This document shows, piece by piece, positions 24,594-33,462 of a DNA stretch of 64,000 nucleotides. The translations under genes were made by a program, and so were the position numbers. Position 1 is the stretch's first letter. Each line of letters begins with the position of its first letter. The notes beneath the pieces were generated by a model. It was not told where the DNA came from and did no database searches. It saw only the letters and a program-made list of their open reading frames with translations. This stretch comes from Clostridia bacterium. Its GTDB lineage: Bacteria; Bacillota; Clostridia; Oscillospirales; Acutalibacteraceae. The stretch covers positions 43,400 through 107,399 of the forward strand of contig JAFXGM010000038.1 in the NCBI GenBank assembly GCA_017513195.1, read 5' to 3'.

Positions 24594-24615
24594 ATGCTTT
24601 TTAGTAAATGTAATC

Positions 24616-25830
24616 TTAAAATTCGCAAACGTCTTTACGTGGTCTTGTTTGCCATTTGCCGTTTGTAAAGTCGGGCATTGCTTGTGGCATACCGCCCTGT
24701 GCAATAGACATTTCAGAAAGTACAGATATTGCCTGCCATGTAGCCGCGTCATAAACGTCGATCGGCATTTCATCGCCCGTAATAAGTGCATCAACAAAAG
24801 CGTTGTACGCAAAAAAGTCCATGCCGCCGTGACCAGACGCAATCTCTTCGGGTGTAATGTTTTTCCAACAATCAGGAAGCAAATCTGCCTCGTATTTTTC
24901 GCCGTTGTTAAAGCTTTCTTTATAGAAGTTTACCGGTTCAAAATATTCTTTATCGCCATCAAAGAAGAACATATTAACGTCCTGCATATACATACCCTTT
25001 GTGCCGCGAACGGTAAAATCACGACTGTATGAACGAGGCAGGGTTGTATCAAGACGTAGTGTTACGGTCTCACCATTAGCGCAGGTAAGCACGGTAGTAA
25101 CAATGTCGCCCTGTAAAAACTTGGTGTTTTTCATTTCGTCGGTGGCATCTTCGCGAGTTTTTATATAATCCTCGAGTCCTGCCGCCTTTGAAGCAAAGGA
25201 AGACACCGTTAGTATGCGGTTGCCGCGATTTATATCAAGCAGCTTTGCAATAGGACCAAATTCGTGAGTTGGGTAATTGTCGCAATTGCGGTGCTTATAG
25301 TTATCAAAACGATAGTGACGATTTACGTGACCGTAAGATACCTCTTTTCTCAGGTCGTGTGAATATGAGCCGGCACAGTGCACAACCGTACCAAACATAT
25401 TTTTTCTGGCGGCCGACGTTGCTAATAATTCATCCTTACCCCAACAACAGTTTTCCATAAACATATACGGAGTACGTGTCTTTTCCCACGTTTTTACAAG
25501 TTTATAGCAGTTTTCCAAAGAATATTCGCAGCCAACCTCGCTACCTACGGCGATGCCGTGCTCCATAGCGTAAACCGCCATCTCGGTGTGAGTGCTCCAA
25601 TCGGTAAAGATAAATGCCGCTTGTACACCCTCTACAGCCATAGCCTCTTTGTAATCGGTAAAGCCAAGGGCTGTTTGATTGGCATTTTTTAAAGTTTCAA
25701 GTGTTCTTTCAATTCGGTCCTCATAAACGTCGCAAACCGATACAATTTCTAATTTGTCAATTTTTAAAAGCACGTCACGGGTAAGCATATGACCTCGCTG
25801 TCCCAATCCTATAACGCAAGCCTTAATCAT
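24616..25830 (-). CDS. Gfo/Idh/MocA-family NAD(P)-dependent oxidoreductase
   Basis: I place the start at ATG 25828-25830, nine bases after GGAG; the in-frame ATG nine bases earlier abuts the ribosome site. The 404-residue product begins MIKACVIGLGQRGHM with the Rossmann GxGxRG loop; SEVGCEY near residue 100 occupies the place of the usual EKP motif. The C-terminal alpha/beta domain contains the HYRFDNYKHRNCDNYPTHEFG stretch, typical of glycoside-processing members of the family. It probably oxidises a sugar or sugar acid, or acts as an NAD-dependent glycosidase. A divergent AraC-type gene is the likely regulator. Confidence 0.85.
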   Translation of the reverse strand: MIKACVIGLGQRGHMLTRDVLLKIDKLEIVSVCDVYEDRIERTLETLKNANQTALGFTDYKEAMAVEGVQAAFIFTDWSTHTEMAVYAMEHGIAVGSEVGCEYSLENCYKLVKTWEKTRTPYMFMENCCWGKDELLATSAARKNMFGTVVHCAGSYSHDLRKEVSYGHVNRHYRFDNYKHRNCDNYPTHEFGPIAKLLDINRGNRILTVSSFASKAAGLEDYIKTREDATDEMKNTKFLQGDIVTTVLTCANGETVTLRLDTTLPRSYSRDFTVRGTKGMYMQDVNMFFFDGDKEYFEPVNFYKESFNNGEKYEADLLPDCWKNITPEEIASGHGGMDFFAYNAFVDALITGDEMPIDVYDAATWQAISVLSEMSIAQGGMPQAMPDFTNGKWQTRPRKDVCEF

Positions 25831-25864
25831 AAAAAACATCTCCTAATACAAGTTTTGCGATTCG

Positions 25865-25893
25865 ATTATAACAACCACCTGCTATATTTACAA
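25865..25893 (-). promoter_or_regulatory. Promoter of the Gfo/Idh/MocA gene
   Basis: Minus strand TTGTAA (25888-25893), 17 bases, TATAAT (25865-25870). Confidence 0.7.
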
Positions 25894-25930
25894 TGCAATT
25901 ATTTATCAAAAAACTGTGTTTTTTTATCAT

Positions 25931-25959
25931 TTGCAATTTAAAACACGCTGTGTTATAAT
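25931..25959 (+). promoter_or_regulatory. Promoter of the AraC-type gene
   Basis: TTGCAA (25931-25936), 17 bases, TATAAT (25954-25959). The -10 contains the upstream in-frame ATG 25958, which therefore cannot be the translation start. Confidence 0.7.
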
Positions 25960-25978
25960 GGCTTTTGGTGAGATTTTT

Positions 25979-26794
25979 ATGGGAAATTTTATTAAAGAAA
26001 GTTCTTTTTGCAAGTTTTTTTATTATAATCAAGCTTTAAGCATAGCGCATATCGGGTATGATGATTTCAGCGTTGTAAAGCCTGAAAAAATATTCCGCAC
26101 ACAAAAGACGTATACCTGGCACTTTGTGTTGTCAGGCAGTGGCACGTTAGAAATATATGACAAAAAGTATAAAATTCGTGCGGGCGAAATGTTTTTTATA
26201 CCTCCAAAACAAAAAATGCGCTACTACCCAAACAAAAACGACCCTTGGGAATACGTGTGGTTTGCCTTTTCGCGTGACGAAATAGCGCAATACAGCGCGC
26301 TTGCAGGATTTTCAGCAAACGCACCGGTAAGCCGCATCAAAAACTTTGAAAAAACGAAGTACATTCTTAAAAAATTATTTGATAAGCTTTTATTAAATGA
26401 GTGTGGGCATTTTAAGGCGTTATCTGCCTTTTTTGATATTTTAGAGCAGTATAACGAAAACGACGAGCCGACGGGTATCAAGCTTGTTAAAAAACTGATT
26501 GATGAAAACTTTGCATCCGCCAGCTTTAATATAGAGCAGCTTTGTCGCGACGTTAATATCAGCCACGCGCATCTCCTTAGACTGTTTAAAAAAGAATATG
26601 ATATTACGCTTGTAAAATACATAATTTCCAAACGAATTGCCCTTGCGTGCGAGCTGCTTTGCACAACCGATCTGTCGGTAAGCTCGGTTGCTTTTTCGTG
26701 CGGCTTTACCGACGAAATACATTTTATGAAAAGCTTTAAAAAAGCGACGGGCTATTCAGCAACCAAGTTCAGAAAACAGCACACTGTAAGTTGA
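25979..26794 (+). CDS. AraC-family transcriptional regulator with cupin sensor
   Basis: ATG 25979 follows GGTGAG and lies after the promoter; the product has 271 residues. Residues ~20-110 form an AraC-binding cupin (WHFVLSGSGTLEIYDKKYKIRAGEMFFIPP). Residues ~175-270 contain the two helix-turn-helix motifs (FNIEQLCRDVNISHAHLLRLFKKE and VSSVAFSCGFTDEIHFMKSFKKATGYS). Divergence from the Gfo/Idh/MocA gene suggests a sugar-responsive activator of that gene. Its stop overlaps the -35 region of the following alkaline phosphatase promoter. Confidence 0.9.
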   Translation: MGNFIKESSFCKFFYYNQALSIAHIGYDDFSVVKPEKIFRTQKTYTWHFVLSGSGTLEIYDKKYKIRAGEMFFIPPKQKMRYYPNKNDPWEYVWFAFSRDEIAQYSALAGFSANAPVSRIKNFEKTKYILKKLFDKLLLNECGHFKALSAFFDILEQYNENDEPTGIKLVKKLIDENFASASFNIEQLCRDVNISHAHLLRLFKKEYDITLVKYIISKRIALACELLCTTDLSVSSVAFSCGFTDEIHFMKSFKKATGYSATKFRKQHTVS

Positions 26795-26819
26795 CTTTTG
26801 TGGGCTGTTATTATAAAAT
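26791..26819 (+). promoter_or_regulatory. Promoter of the alkaline phosphatase gene
   Basis: TTGACT (26791-26796) overlaps the AraC-gene stop codon; 17 bases later TAAAAT (26814-26819). I saw no convincing PhoP box. Confidence 0.65.
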
Positions 26820-26847
26820 TAAAGTATAAAATTTAAGGAGTTTTAGT

Positions 26848-28041
26848 ATGAAAAAGCTTTTAGCACTTTTACTTTCTTTAATACTTGTTTTTTCGTTTAC
26901 CGCCTGCGGTGATAACAGCGGCGACGCAAAAAACGAAACAAATTCAGCGGTAACTGCCGTTACCCACAACGGTTGGTATACCGAGGGCGATATCACAATA
27001 ACAAAGGATCAGGTTGATGAAATTATCAACCAAAAATATACCACACCAAAAAACGTTATTGTTATCATAGGTGACGGTATGGGACCAAACGATATAACTC
27101 TTGCCGAGGAAAACGTTAAGGGCGTATATGATTTTGGCCTTGTGTTAAACAGAATTAAAAATCACGGTCTTGCTACTACGCACTCAGCCGATGCCGAAAT
27201 TACTGATTCGGCGGCTTCGGGTACCGCGCTTGCGACCGGCAGTAAAACCAACAACGGCTACATAGGCAAAGACGTAAATGGTAACGACCTTAAAAATATG
27301 GCGGAAATCGCGCGTGAAAACGGTAAAAAAATTGGTATTATTACCGATGAAGATTTGCCCGGTGCTACGCCTACCGCATTTACGGTGCACAACATTTCGC
27401 GTGACAATCGCAAAGAGCTTGCCAACGATATGGTAAAATTTAAGCCCGACGTGCTAATGTGCAAGGATTATATGGGTGTGTTTGCACTGCTTGACGCTGA
27501 CACCCAAAAGATTTTTAACGACGAATATCTTGTGGCAAAAGATTTTAAGCGTTACAAAGACGTGCTTAACACCGATAAGGAAAACAAAAAACCGTTTTTC
27601 GGCTTTTTAGACGGCTATTCGCCTGTGGCTACCTATAACCTTGCCCATTGTGCCGAGGTTGCATTCGAACGACTTGAAAATGATAAGGGATTTTTCTTGC
27701 TTGTTGAAAGTGCAGGCACCGATAAATTCGGTCACGACAACAATATGAACGGCAAACTGCAAAGCGTGGTAACGCTTGACCGCACGGTAGCGGCGGCGCT
27801 AAAGTTTATGAAAGATAACCCCGACACTTTACTACTCATTACTTCCGACCACGAAACCGGCGGTGTAAAGCTGCCCGAAGGTGATAACTATAAGTTAAAC
27901 GAACTACTTACACAAAACTCGCACACCGATACACCTGTTCGCGTTTTTGCAGTGGGTAAAGGCAGCGAATATTTTAAAGACAAAACAGTCGACAACACGG
28001 ATATTGGAAAATTTTTAATAAACGCCATCGAAGGCGAATAA
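26848..28041 (+). CDS. Alkaline phosphatase, lipoprotein form
   Basis: The 397-residue protein has a lipoprotein signal with lipobox FTAC (Cys20), so it is probably anchored outside the membrane. Metal and catalytic motifs of the PhoA superfamily are present: IGDGMG (~75-80), the nucleophile in TDSAASGTA (Ser121) and SDHETGG near residue 332. It would release phosphate from external phosphomonoesters. ATG follows AAGGAG. It is monocistronic, with promoter at 26791 and terminator at 28113. Length is slightly short compared with E. coli PhoA, as common in Firmicutes. Confidence 0.93.
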   Translation: MKKLLALLLSLILVFSFTACGDNSGDAKNETNSAVTAVTHNGWYTEGDITITKDQVDEIINQKYTTPKNVIVIIGDGMGPNDITLAEENVKGVYDFGLVLNRIKNHGLATTHSADAEITDSAASGTALATGSKTNNGYIGKDVNGNDLKNMAEIARENGKKIGIITDEDLPGATPTAFTVHNISRDNRKELANDMVKFKPDVLMCKDYMGVFALLDADTQKIFNDEYLVAKDFKRYKDVLNTDKENKKPFFGFLDGYSPVATYNLAHCAEVAFERLENDKGFFLLVESAGTDKFGHDNNMNGKLQSVVTLDRTVAAALKFMKDNPDTLLLITSDHETGGVKLPEGDNYKLNELLTQNSHTDTPVRVFAVGKGSEYFKDKTVDNTDIGKFLINAIEGE

Positions 28042-28112
28042 ACACTGGATTTTCGAGCTGTTTTTGAAGAAAAATTTTTGACAAAAACAGCATATTTTGA
28101 CCGACACATAGC

Positions 28113-28141
28113 AAAAGCGAGGTGAAATTCACCTCGCTTTG
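28113..28141 (+). terminator. Terminator of the alkaline phosphatase gene
   Basis: AAAAGCGAGGTGAA-ATTCACCTCGCTTT stem, 13 bp; the T-run is short on both strands. Confidence 0.75.
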
Positions 28142-28170
28142 TGACTTTTTATTTGTTTAATAAATTTGAT

Positions 28171-29745
28171 TTATGAATTTATTTCAGTTGGAATATTTAT
28201 AAAAGAATCATCCACTCCATAAATATCAATCAAATTATTTAAGTCATCTGCATCCAACTTTGATATTATTTTTTTTGCTAAAAGTATTTTAACGTGTTTT
28301 TTGGTCAAACACCTGTATTTTTCGCAAATATTCTTAAATCTATCATATGAAAGAACACCGCGAGAAATGCAGGAAGTGTAAAAATCTTCTATCTCTTTTG
28401 TAGAACCATGATGTATTAAGGAATGGTTTTGCGGACCTAAACAAATTAAATTATCGGTAATATCGGGACCCCCTTCGCCATTAAATTCAATGATGTGGTG
28501 TGCTTCCACATAGTTTTTCCCGTTCCTACCTTCAAACGATGGAGCGCGTGTTAATTCGTCTAAATAGTTTGCTTTGATTTTGGCGACTTCACTAATAAGA
28601 CGATTTCTTGTTCTTTTTCCGTTTTTAATTATTGGTTTTTTTATGTTTCGCACATTTAGCTTGTAAACTAAATCACCATCTTCTTGAATTGCTTTTGTAA
28701 TGGCATCAGTACGTTTGTGTATAATTATATCCGCCAACTGACTATCTTGATAAGTTTCATCTTCGATTTTTGATAGAAGCTTTTCTAAATCAACCATTTC
28801 CATAGGAATATCTTCAGATACGATTTCTTTTGCATATTTAGTTATAGAAATCGTATGAGGTGCACTTCTTGAATAATCATACGAAATCAAACCAAAAGCA
28901 TCCATTAAAATTAGATATGGTTTAAATTTAAATTCCGGATTTTGTGATGCGCTATATTCAAACTTGACTTTCTTCTCGGTTTTCCATCCCATACAACCAA
29001 AAATATATTTTTCTTGGTCTTCTCTATTTGAAGGTAAAGTTTTTCCTATACTTAATGCTCGCGATAATATATCTTCTTCTTTTTGAAGGTCGTCTACTCG
29101 ACCTAGAAGTATGGCTATTTCAAAATCTGTAACTTCTCTTCCTATTTCATGGCAGTATCTTAATATAGTCCGACAAGGCCTATAATCGGCTTCTTCCTTT
29201 ATAGATATACCTCTTATTACAGAGACAAAAGGATTGTTAGAAATATTGTCATTAAGTAACCTGCTACGTAAAACATCAAATAGTATTTCTTCAGAAGATA
29301 ACACCAATTCGTTAAGTGCATCTATATCAATAACTCTATGGTTAATGTTTTTTCCTATCTTGAAATAATTGAAAAAGGTGAAAAATGCGATGTAATGCCT
29401 AAACATTCGTCCTCGCTTACCTTTATCACCATATAACCAGTCAAAATCAGCATCTATGTTTAAATAGTAGTTTTCAAATTCGGGGCTTCTGTTTTTACTA
29501 GGAATAATACCGCGTTTATAATTATTAAATATTTCGTGATAAATTTCCTTAATTCCAATTTCGGAATTTAGTTTTTCTTTGTCTATTAAGACTATATATG
29601 ACGCTATATTTTTCATCAATCTAACGATAGAAGGAATTTCGCTGAAAGTTGGGCGTGGCATATTAATTACATTATTGTGAAATTCTTCGAATTTATCCAC
29701 AGTATTCAAATAATCTTTATAATGCTCTGCTATTATATTTGACAC
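28171..29745 (-). CDS. HNH endonuclease-domain protein, probable restriction subunit
   Basis: The 524-residue protein has an HNH core near residues 420-455 (YVEAHHIIEFNGEGG ... NLICLGPQNHSLIHH). The N-terminal ~400 residues are not recognisable; they could hold DNA recognition. It is the last gene after two DNA methyltransferases, overlapping the second by one base, so it is best read as the nuclease of a restriction-modification system. Base composition is visibly AT-richer than the flanking housekeeping genes, suggesting horizontal acquisition. Restriction activity and the target are inferred. Confidence 0.8.
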   Translation of the reverse strand: MSNIIAEHYKDYLNTVDKFEEFHNNVINMPRPTFSEIPSIVRLMKNIASYIVLIDKEKLNSEIGIKEIYHEIFNNYKRGIIPSKNRSPEFENYYLNIDADFDWLYGDKGKRGRMFRHYIAFFTFFNYFKIGKNINHRVIDIDALNELVLSSEEILFDVLRSRLLNDNISNNPFVSVIRGISIKEEADYRPCRTILRYCHEIGREVTDFEIAILLGRVDDLQKEEDILSRALSIGKTLPSNREDQEKYIFGCMGWKTEKKVKFEYSASQNPEFKFKPYLILMDAFGLISYDYSRSAPHTISITKYAKEIVSEDIPMEMVDLEKLLSKIEDETYQDSQLADIIIHKRTDAITKAIQEDGDLVYKLNVRNIKKPIIKNGKRTRNRLISEVAKIKANYLDELTRAPSFEGRNGKNYVEAHHIIEFNGEGGPDITDNLICLGPQNHSLIHHGSTKEIEDFYTSCISRGVLSYDRFKNICEKYRCLTKKHVKILLAKKIISKLDADDLNNLIDIYGVDDSFINIPTEINS

Positions 29746-30584
29746 TATATTTCTTCCTTTCTAAAATTTATAATATTCTGATGCATATGGTTGATTTTGT
29801 ATGCATAGGGATAGCCGAACGGATAAAGCGGTTTATTATCTTGCAGTAAGATAGTAGTACCAACAAACTCAAAGCCTATCTCGGTCATCATTTTAACAAT
29901 ATCCGCCTGAACACAAACTTCCTTTTTGTCCACGGTAAAATCACTTATAACAATAGTGCAATACTTCTTGGGATTTAAGATGTCGTAGCAATTTTTCATT
30001 ATCTTTTGAAGCATTGCTATAAAATCTTCATATGTCTCTTGGTTGCCTAAATCGTTTTCCTTGTCAGAATAATATTCAACACCCTGACGAGAGCCGTTCC
30101 TAAAACCCTTATCACTTTTATCGCTTCTCAATCCTTGCGATTTATTCTTTAAAATATTGTGATATGGAGGAGAAGTAATTATATAATCTACTGGTTTCAA
30201 ATTCTTTACAACTTCCATTGAATCTCCGAGAATATATTTATAATCGTTATCTGTCATTCCTTTTGCTTCAAATCTTGTTAATGCCAATGACTTATATTCT
30301 TCGGATAAATCCACACCAACACTTTTGCGACCAAGATTATATGCAGCAATGGCAGTAGTTCCCGAACCCATAAACGGGTCTAAAACAGTCATCCCTTTTT
30401 TGGTAAAAAATGAAATCATTTTTTCTATATCCTTTATAAGAAAAGGTGCAGGATGTCCGAAAGCTGCCTTGTCATCGGCACATTTTTCCGAGAAAAAGAA
30501 ACTTTTTGTAGATTTTATCCATTCTTTACCCGTTAAATCGTTCAACTGATTTCGGGTATCGAATTTTCCTTCTGTGTTGCTCAT
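29745..30584 (-). CDS. Site-specific DNA methyltransferase with SPPY motif
   Basis: The 279-residue amino-methyltransferase has the SAM motif DPFMGSGTT at residues 69-77 and catalytic SPPY at 138-141. SPPY is usual for N4-cytosine enzymes, though some N6-adenine enzymes share it. Motif I precedes motif IV. Sequence after ~150 likely contains target recognition. It lies two bases after the first methyltransferase gene and overlaps the HNH gene, an RM operon. Two different methyltransferases suggest an asymmetric recognition site, one enzyme per strand. Confidence 0.88.
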   Translation of the reverse strand: MSNTEGKFDTRNQLNDLTGKEWIKSTKSFFFSEKCADDKAAFGHPAPFLIKDIEKMISFFTKKGMTVLDPFMGSGTTAIAAYNLGRKSVGVDLSEEYKSLALTRFEAKGMTDNDYKYILGDSMEVVKNLKPVDYIITSPPYHNILKNKSQGLRSDKSDKGFRNGSRQGVEYYSDKENDLGNQETYEDFIAMLQKIMKNCYDILNPKKYCTIVISDFTVDKKEVCVQADIVKMMTEIGFEFVGTTILLQDNKPLYPFGYPYAYKINHMHQNIINFRKEEI

Positions 30585-30586
30585 AG

Positions 30587-32017
30587 TTACACTCCTAATT
30601 TTGAAAATACAATTTGTTTGAGATTGTCACTCTTGTCTCGTCCAGACTTTGACAAAATAATATAATAGTCTGAAATAGCCTGTCCCGTCTTGGCGGCAAC
30701 ATTCGCTTCGCTTGACCGTAAGTTGTTTTGAGAAAAATAATCAACTATATTAAAACCGCTATTTTTAATAGATGTGAGTATCAATTCCCAATCTTTTATT
30801 CTATTACTATTGAATGTTAAAATGCATTTTCCTTTGTCCTTTAAGATTGTTTTACATACATTAAAGACGGAAACCATATCCAGTACATACTTGTTCTCGC
30901 TGTTCTCGTCTTTAACAATAATTTCATCGGTCAAGTCTATTCTGTATTGTGGATACATTTTAGTCAACCATACATTCCATATCACACATAATTCGCCGTA
31001 TTGAATTATATTTCCATACGGTGGGTCAGTAATGATTAAATCAACCGATTTTTCGGGTAATTGTAAAGATTTTGCATCACCATATAAAGAGATGCCCGAA
31101 ATCGAATTAGAAAACAAAACCTCACTACTATATTTATATGGTTTTAAATAGGTGTCTCTTGAATTGAACGCATTTACAATACCATTCGGGCCAGAAAAAG
31201 CCCTTTTGAATTGAATAAGCGGGTTTTGCTCTAATCGGTTTTTAAGGTACATATATGCGGGTCTTCCCCAGCTAGTTGATAACGGTCTGTTGGTTTTTTC
31301 CGAACGAGCAGCACACATTTTTGTTGTTAAATGTACGGTTTGTAAAAAAGCAAATGTCAAAACCTTTCTATAAGGTTCTGGGGTTATAGAAATATAGTGA
31401 AAAATAGCCGACAATATCTGCAATGCATTTTTAGGCCAAATATTTTTTATGTCTGCTCCACCAAATCTTTCTAATGTGCTTTTGCAAATCGTTTGAAAGT
31501 TAGAAATATCATAATTTGGCAACCAAAATTTTAATTCTTCGCATTCTGGTATGTGATTTATAGGTTCAGAAATTGTTGCTCCACAGTGTTTGCATTTATA
31601 AGAAATTTTTGTACACACATCTTTTTCAAATAAATAATTATAGATATCAGTTTCGTTTCCACATTTTTTACATTTGCATAAATATGTGTCTTTATAAGTT
31701 TTTATCGAGCAAACACTTTTTGTTATTTTATCAAAATAGTTATTAAGTTCCCTATAATCTATTGAACTGGAATATACATCAACAAGAAAGTTTGTTAAGG
31801 GGTTAATATCACTCACAATGGGAAATCGACCTGCTTTTATACTTTCGAAGAATGTCAAGCCCGAACCTGCGAAAGGGTCAAAAATAATATCCATTGGTTT
31901 ACTATATTCGCATATTATTTCATTCCAAATATTATGGGGTTTTTTACCCCAATATTTTAAAGCACGATACATTGCTGGACGGGTTGTTTCCAAGTATCGA
32001 TTTTCATTTTTTTCCAT
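30587..32017 (-). CDS. DNA methyltransferase with DPPY motif and zinc-ribbon insert
   Basis: The 476-residue protein has DPFAGSG at residues 47-53 and DPPY at 331-334, giving order motif I, long insert, motif IV. The insert contains Cys pairs CKCKKC (114-119) and CKHC (142-145) that look like a zinc ribbon, followed by a long region likely used for target recognition. DPPY favours N6-adenine methylation. It is the first structural gene after the HTH regulator and 2 bases before the SPPY methyltransferase. RM function is inferred from the cluster. Confidence 0.87.
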   Translation of the reverse strand: MEKNENRYLETTRPAMYRALKYWGKKPHNIWNEIICEYSKPMDIIFDPFAGSGLTFFESIKAGRFPIVSDINPLTNFLVDVYSSSIDYRELNNYFDKITKSVCSIKTYKDTYLCKCKKCGNETDIYNYLFEKDVCTKISYKCKHCGATISEPINHIPECEELKFWLPNYDISNFQTICKSTLERFGGADIKNIWPKNALQILSAIFHYISITPEPYRKVLTFAFLQTVHLTTKMCAARSEKTNRPLSTSWGRPAYMYLKNRLEQNPLIQFKRAFSGPNGIVNAFNSRDTYLKPYKYSSEVLFSNSISGISLYGDAKSLQLPEKSVDLIITDPPYGNIIQYGELCVIWNVWLTKMYPQYRIDLTDEIIVKDENSENKYVLDMVSVFNVCKTILKDKGKCILTFNSNRIKDWELILTSIKNSGFNIVDYFSQNNLRSSEANVAAKTGQAISDYYIILSKSGRDKSDNLKQIVFSKLGV

Positions 32018-32094
32018 GATAACACCTTTCTAAAACGCTTGCTCTTTATTATTAAAAATTTACAATAATTACTGTACCATAAAACGGACTTCGC

Positions 32095-32289
32095 TTAGTT
32101 CTCGAATAAATCGCTTAGGGATTTCCCCAATTCTCTACATATTGCCTTACATAGTTTGAGAGAAGGATTGCAGTTGCCTTTTTCTATGCTTACTATTGTT
32201 TGACGGGAGACTCCAACGGCGTTTGCTAAATCTTTTTGAGTCAGAGCCAGTTCGGCTCTAGCGATTATAATTTTTCGATTTTCTGCCAC
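32095..32289 (-). CDS. Small XRE-family HTH regulator (probable RM controller)
   Basis: The favoured start is GTG 32287-32289, about ten bases after AAAGGAG (the in-frame ATG at 32298 directly abuts it), giving 64 residues. The product is one Cro/CI helix-turn-helix: LTQKDLANAVGVSRQTIVSIEKG, then NPSLKLCKAICRELG. It is the promoter-proximal gene of the methyltransferase-HNH cluster and may act as a controller protein timing restriction after methylation, though short YgzD-like regulators of this form occur elsewhere too. Confidence 0.8.
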   Translation of the reverse strand: MAENRKIIIARAELALTQKDLANAVGVSRQTIVSIEKGNCNPSLKLCKAICRELGKSLSDLFEN

Positions 32290-32322
32290 CGTTATCATCT
32301 CCTTTCAAAATATTTCATTTTT

Positions 32323-32351
32323 ATTTTAACAAAACCATAACGCCGTGTCAA
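32323..32351 (-). promoter_or_regulatory. Promoter of the RM-like cluster
   Basis: Minus strand TTGACA (32346-32351), 17 bases, TAAAAT (32323-32328); near-consensus. Confidence 0.72.
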
Positions 32352-32468
32352 CTATATTTGATAAAAAGTAAAATATATACGACATTATAAAATGCAGAAA
32401 GCCAAGTATAAATTTCTTTTATTAACAAATACTAACATCACGATTTGAAATTAAAGGAGAATTTATAT

Positions 32469-32996
32469 ATGAAAGCAACAGGTATTGTACGTCGCATAGA
32501 CGACCTTGGTCGTGTGGTTATTCCAAAAGAAATTAGAAGAACTATGAGAATCCGTGAGGGAGACCCGTTGGAAATATTTACCAATAATGGTGAGGTTATA
32601 TTTAAAAAATATTCGCCCATAGGTGAGATGGCGTCTTTTGCCACCGATTATGCTGCGGCTTTGGCCGAGGCGACAAAGCTTACAGTAATTATTTGTGACC
32701 GCGACCGCTGCATTGCGGCGGCAGGTGCGCCAAAACGCGAGCTGATTGAAAAGGCAGTTTCGTCCGACCTTGAAAAGCTTTGCGAGGAACGCAAAATTTA
32801 TATAGCTGAATCCGCCACTGTTAATGCACTCGACGGCAACGAGCGCAAAATATGTGTTGCGGCGCCAATAATTGCGGCAGGTGATATTACCGGTGCGATA
32901 GCACTGCTTGAAAACGAGGAGCACACAAAACCCACCGACACCGACATAAAGCTTTGCGAGGTTGCGGCAAAATTTTTAGGCAGTAGAACGGAATAA
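32469..32996 (+). CDS. spoVT: Stage V sporulation protein T (AbrB-family regulator)
   Basis: ATG 32469 follows AAAGGAG; the product has 175 residues. Residues 1-50 are an AbrB swapped-hairpin domain (MKATGIVRRIDDLGRVVIPK, EIRRTMRIREGDPLEIF) and the rest is the GAF-like sensor domain (VIICDRDRCIAAAG) that distinguishes SpoVT from AbrB. SpoVT tunes late forespore sigma-G genes, so the organism likely sporulates. It is monocistronic, ending at the terminator at 33008. Confidence 0.92.
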   Translation: MKATGIVRRIDDLGRVVIPKEIRRTMRIREGDPLEIFTNNGEVIFKKYSPIGEMASFATDYAAALAEATKLTVIICDRDRCIAAAGAPKRELIEKAVSSDLEKLCEERKIYIAESATVNALDGNERKICVAAPIIAAGDITGAIALLENEEHTKPTDTDIKLCEVAAKFLGSRTE

Positions 32997-33007
32997 GTTA
33001 AAAAAAT

Positions 33008-33031
33008 TAAAGCGCCCTATTGGGCGCTTTT
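33008..33031. terminator. Bidirectional terminator
   Basis: AAAGCGCCC-TATT-GGGCGCTTTT between convergent spoVT and acpP. Confidence 0.9.
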
Positions 33032-33035
33032 AAAA

Positions 33036-33263
33036 TTACATATTTTCCTGAATATATTCAACAACCTGACCTACGGTCTTAAGGCTTTCAATCTTTTCGT
33101 CGGGAATTTCAATTTCAAATTCGTCTTCTATAGACATAAGCATTTCAACAACGTCAAGGCTGTCGGCACCAAGATCATCCTGAATATCGGTTTCAAGAGT
33201 GATGCTGTCTGCGTCAGCGTCAAGCTGTTCTGCCAAAATCTTTTTCATTTTTTCGAATACCAT
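33036..33263 (-). CDS. acpP: Acyl carrier protein
   Basis: The 75-residue acidic protein carries the phosphopantetheine site [11 protein letters not shown] with Ser35. It shuttles acyl chains in fatty-acid synthesis in the cytoplasm. ATG follows CGGAGG. No fab genes are adjacent, so it is a stand-alone locus with its own promoter at 33327-33355. Confidence 0.95.
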   Translation of the reverse strand: MVFEKMKKILAEQLDADADSITLETDIQDDLGADSLDVVEMLMSIEDEFEIEIPDEKIESLKTVGQVVEYIQENM

Positions 33264-33326
33264 AATAGTTCCTCCGTATCAGGCAAAAATTTGCCGAAAG
33301 TTTTTTAAAATTTATCTTATATAAAA

Positions 33327-33355
33327 ATAATATGTGCTATTCCCCCTTTTGTCAA
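33327..33355 (-). promoter_or_regulatory. Promoter of acpP
   Basis: Minus strand TTGACA (33350-33355), 17 bases, TATTAT (33327-33332). I saw no FapR-type palindrome. Confidence 0.7.
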
Positions 33356-33462
33356 TAGTTTTTTTGTAAATTTTAACACCAAAGCACAAAAATACATATT
33401 GCTTTTTATCTTGTTTTTTGATAAAATTATAGTGGAAAAATATGATAATGGAGGTTGACTTA

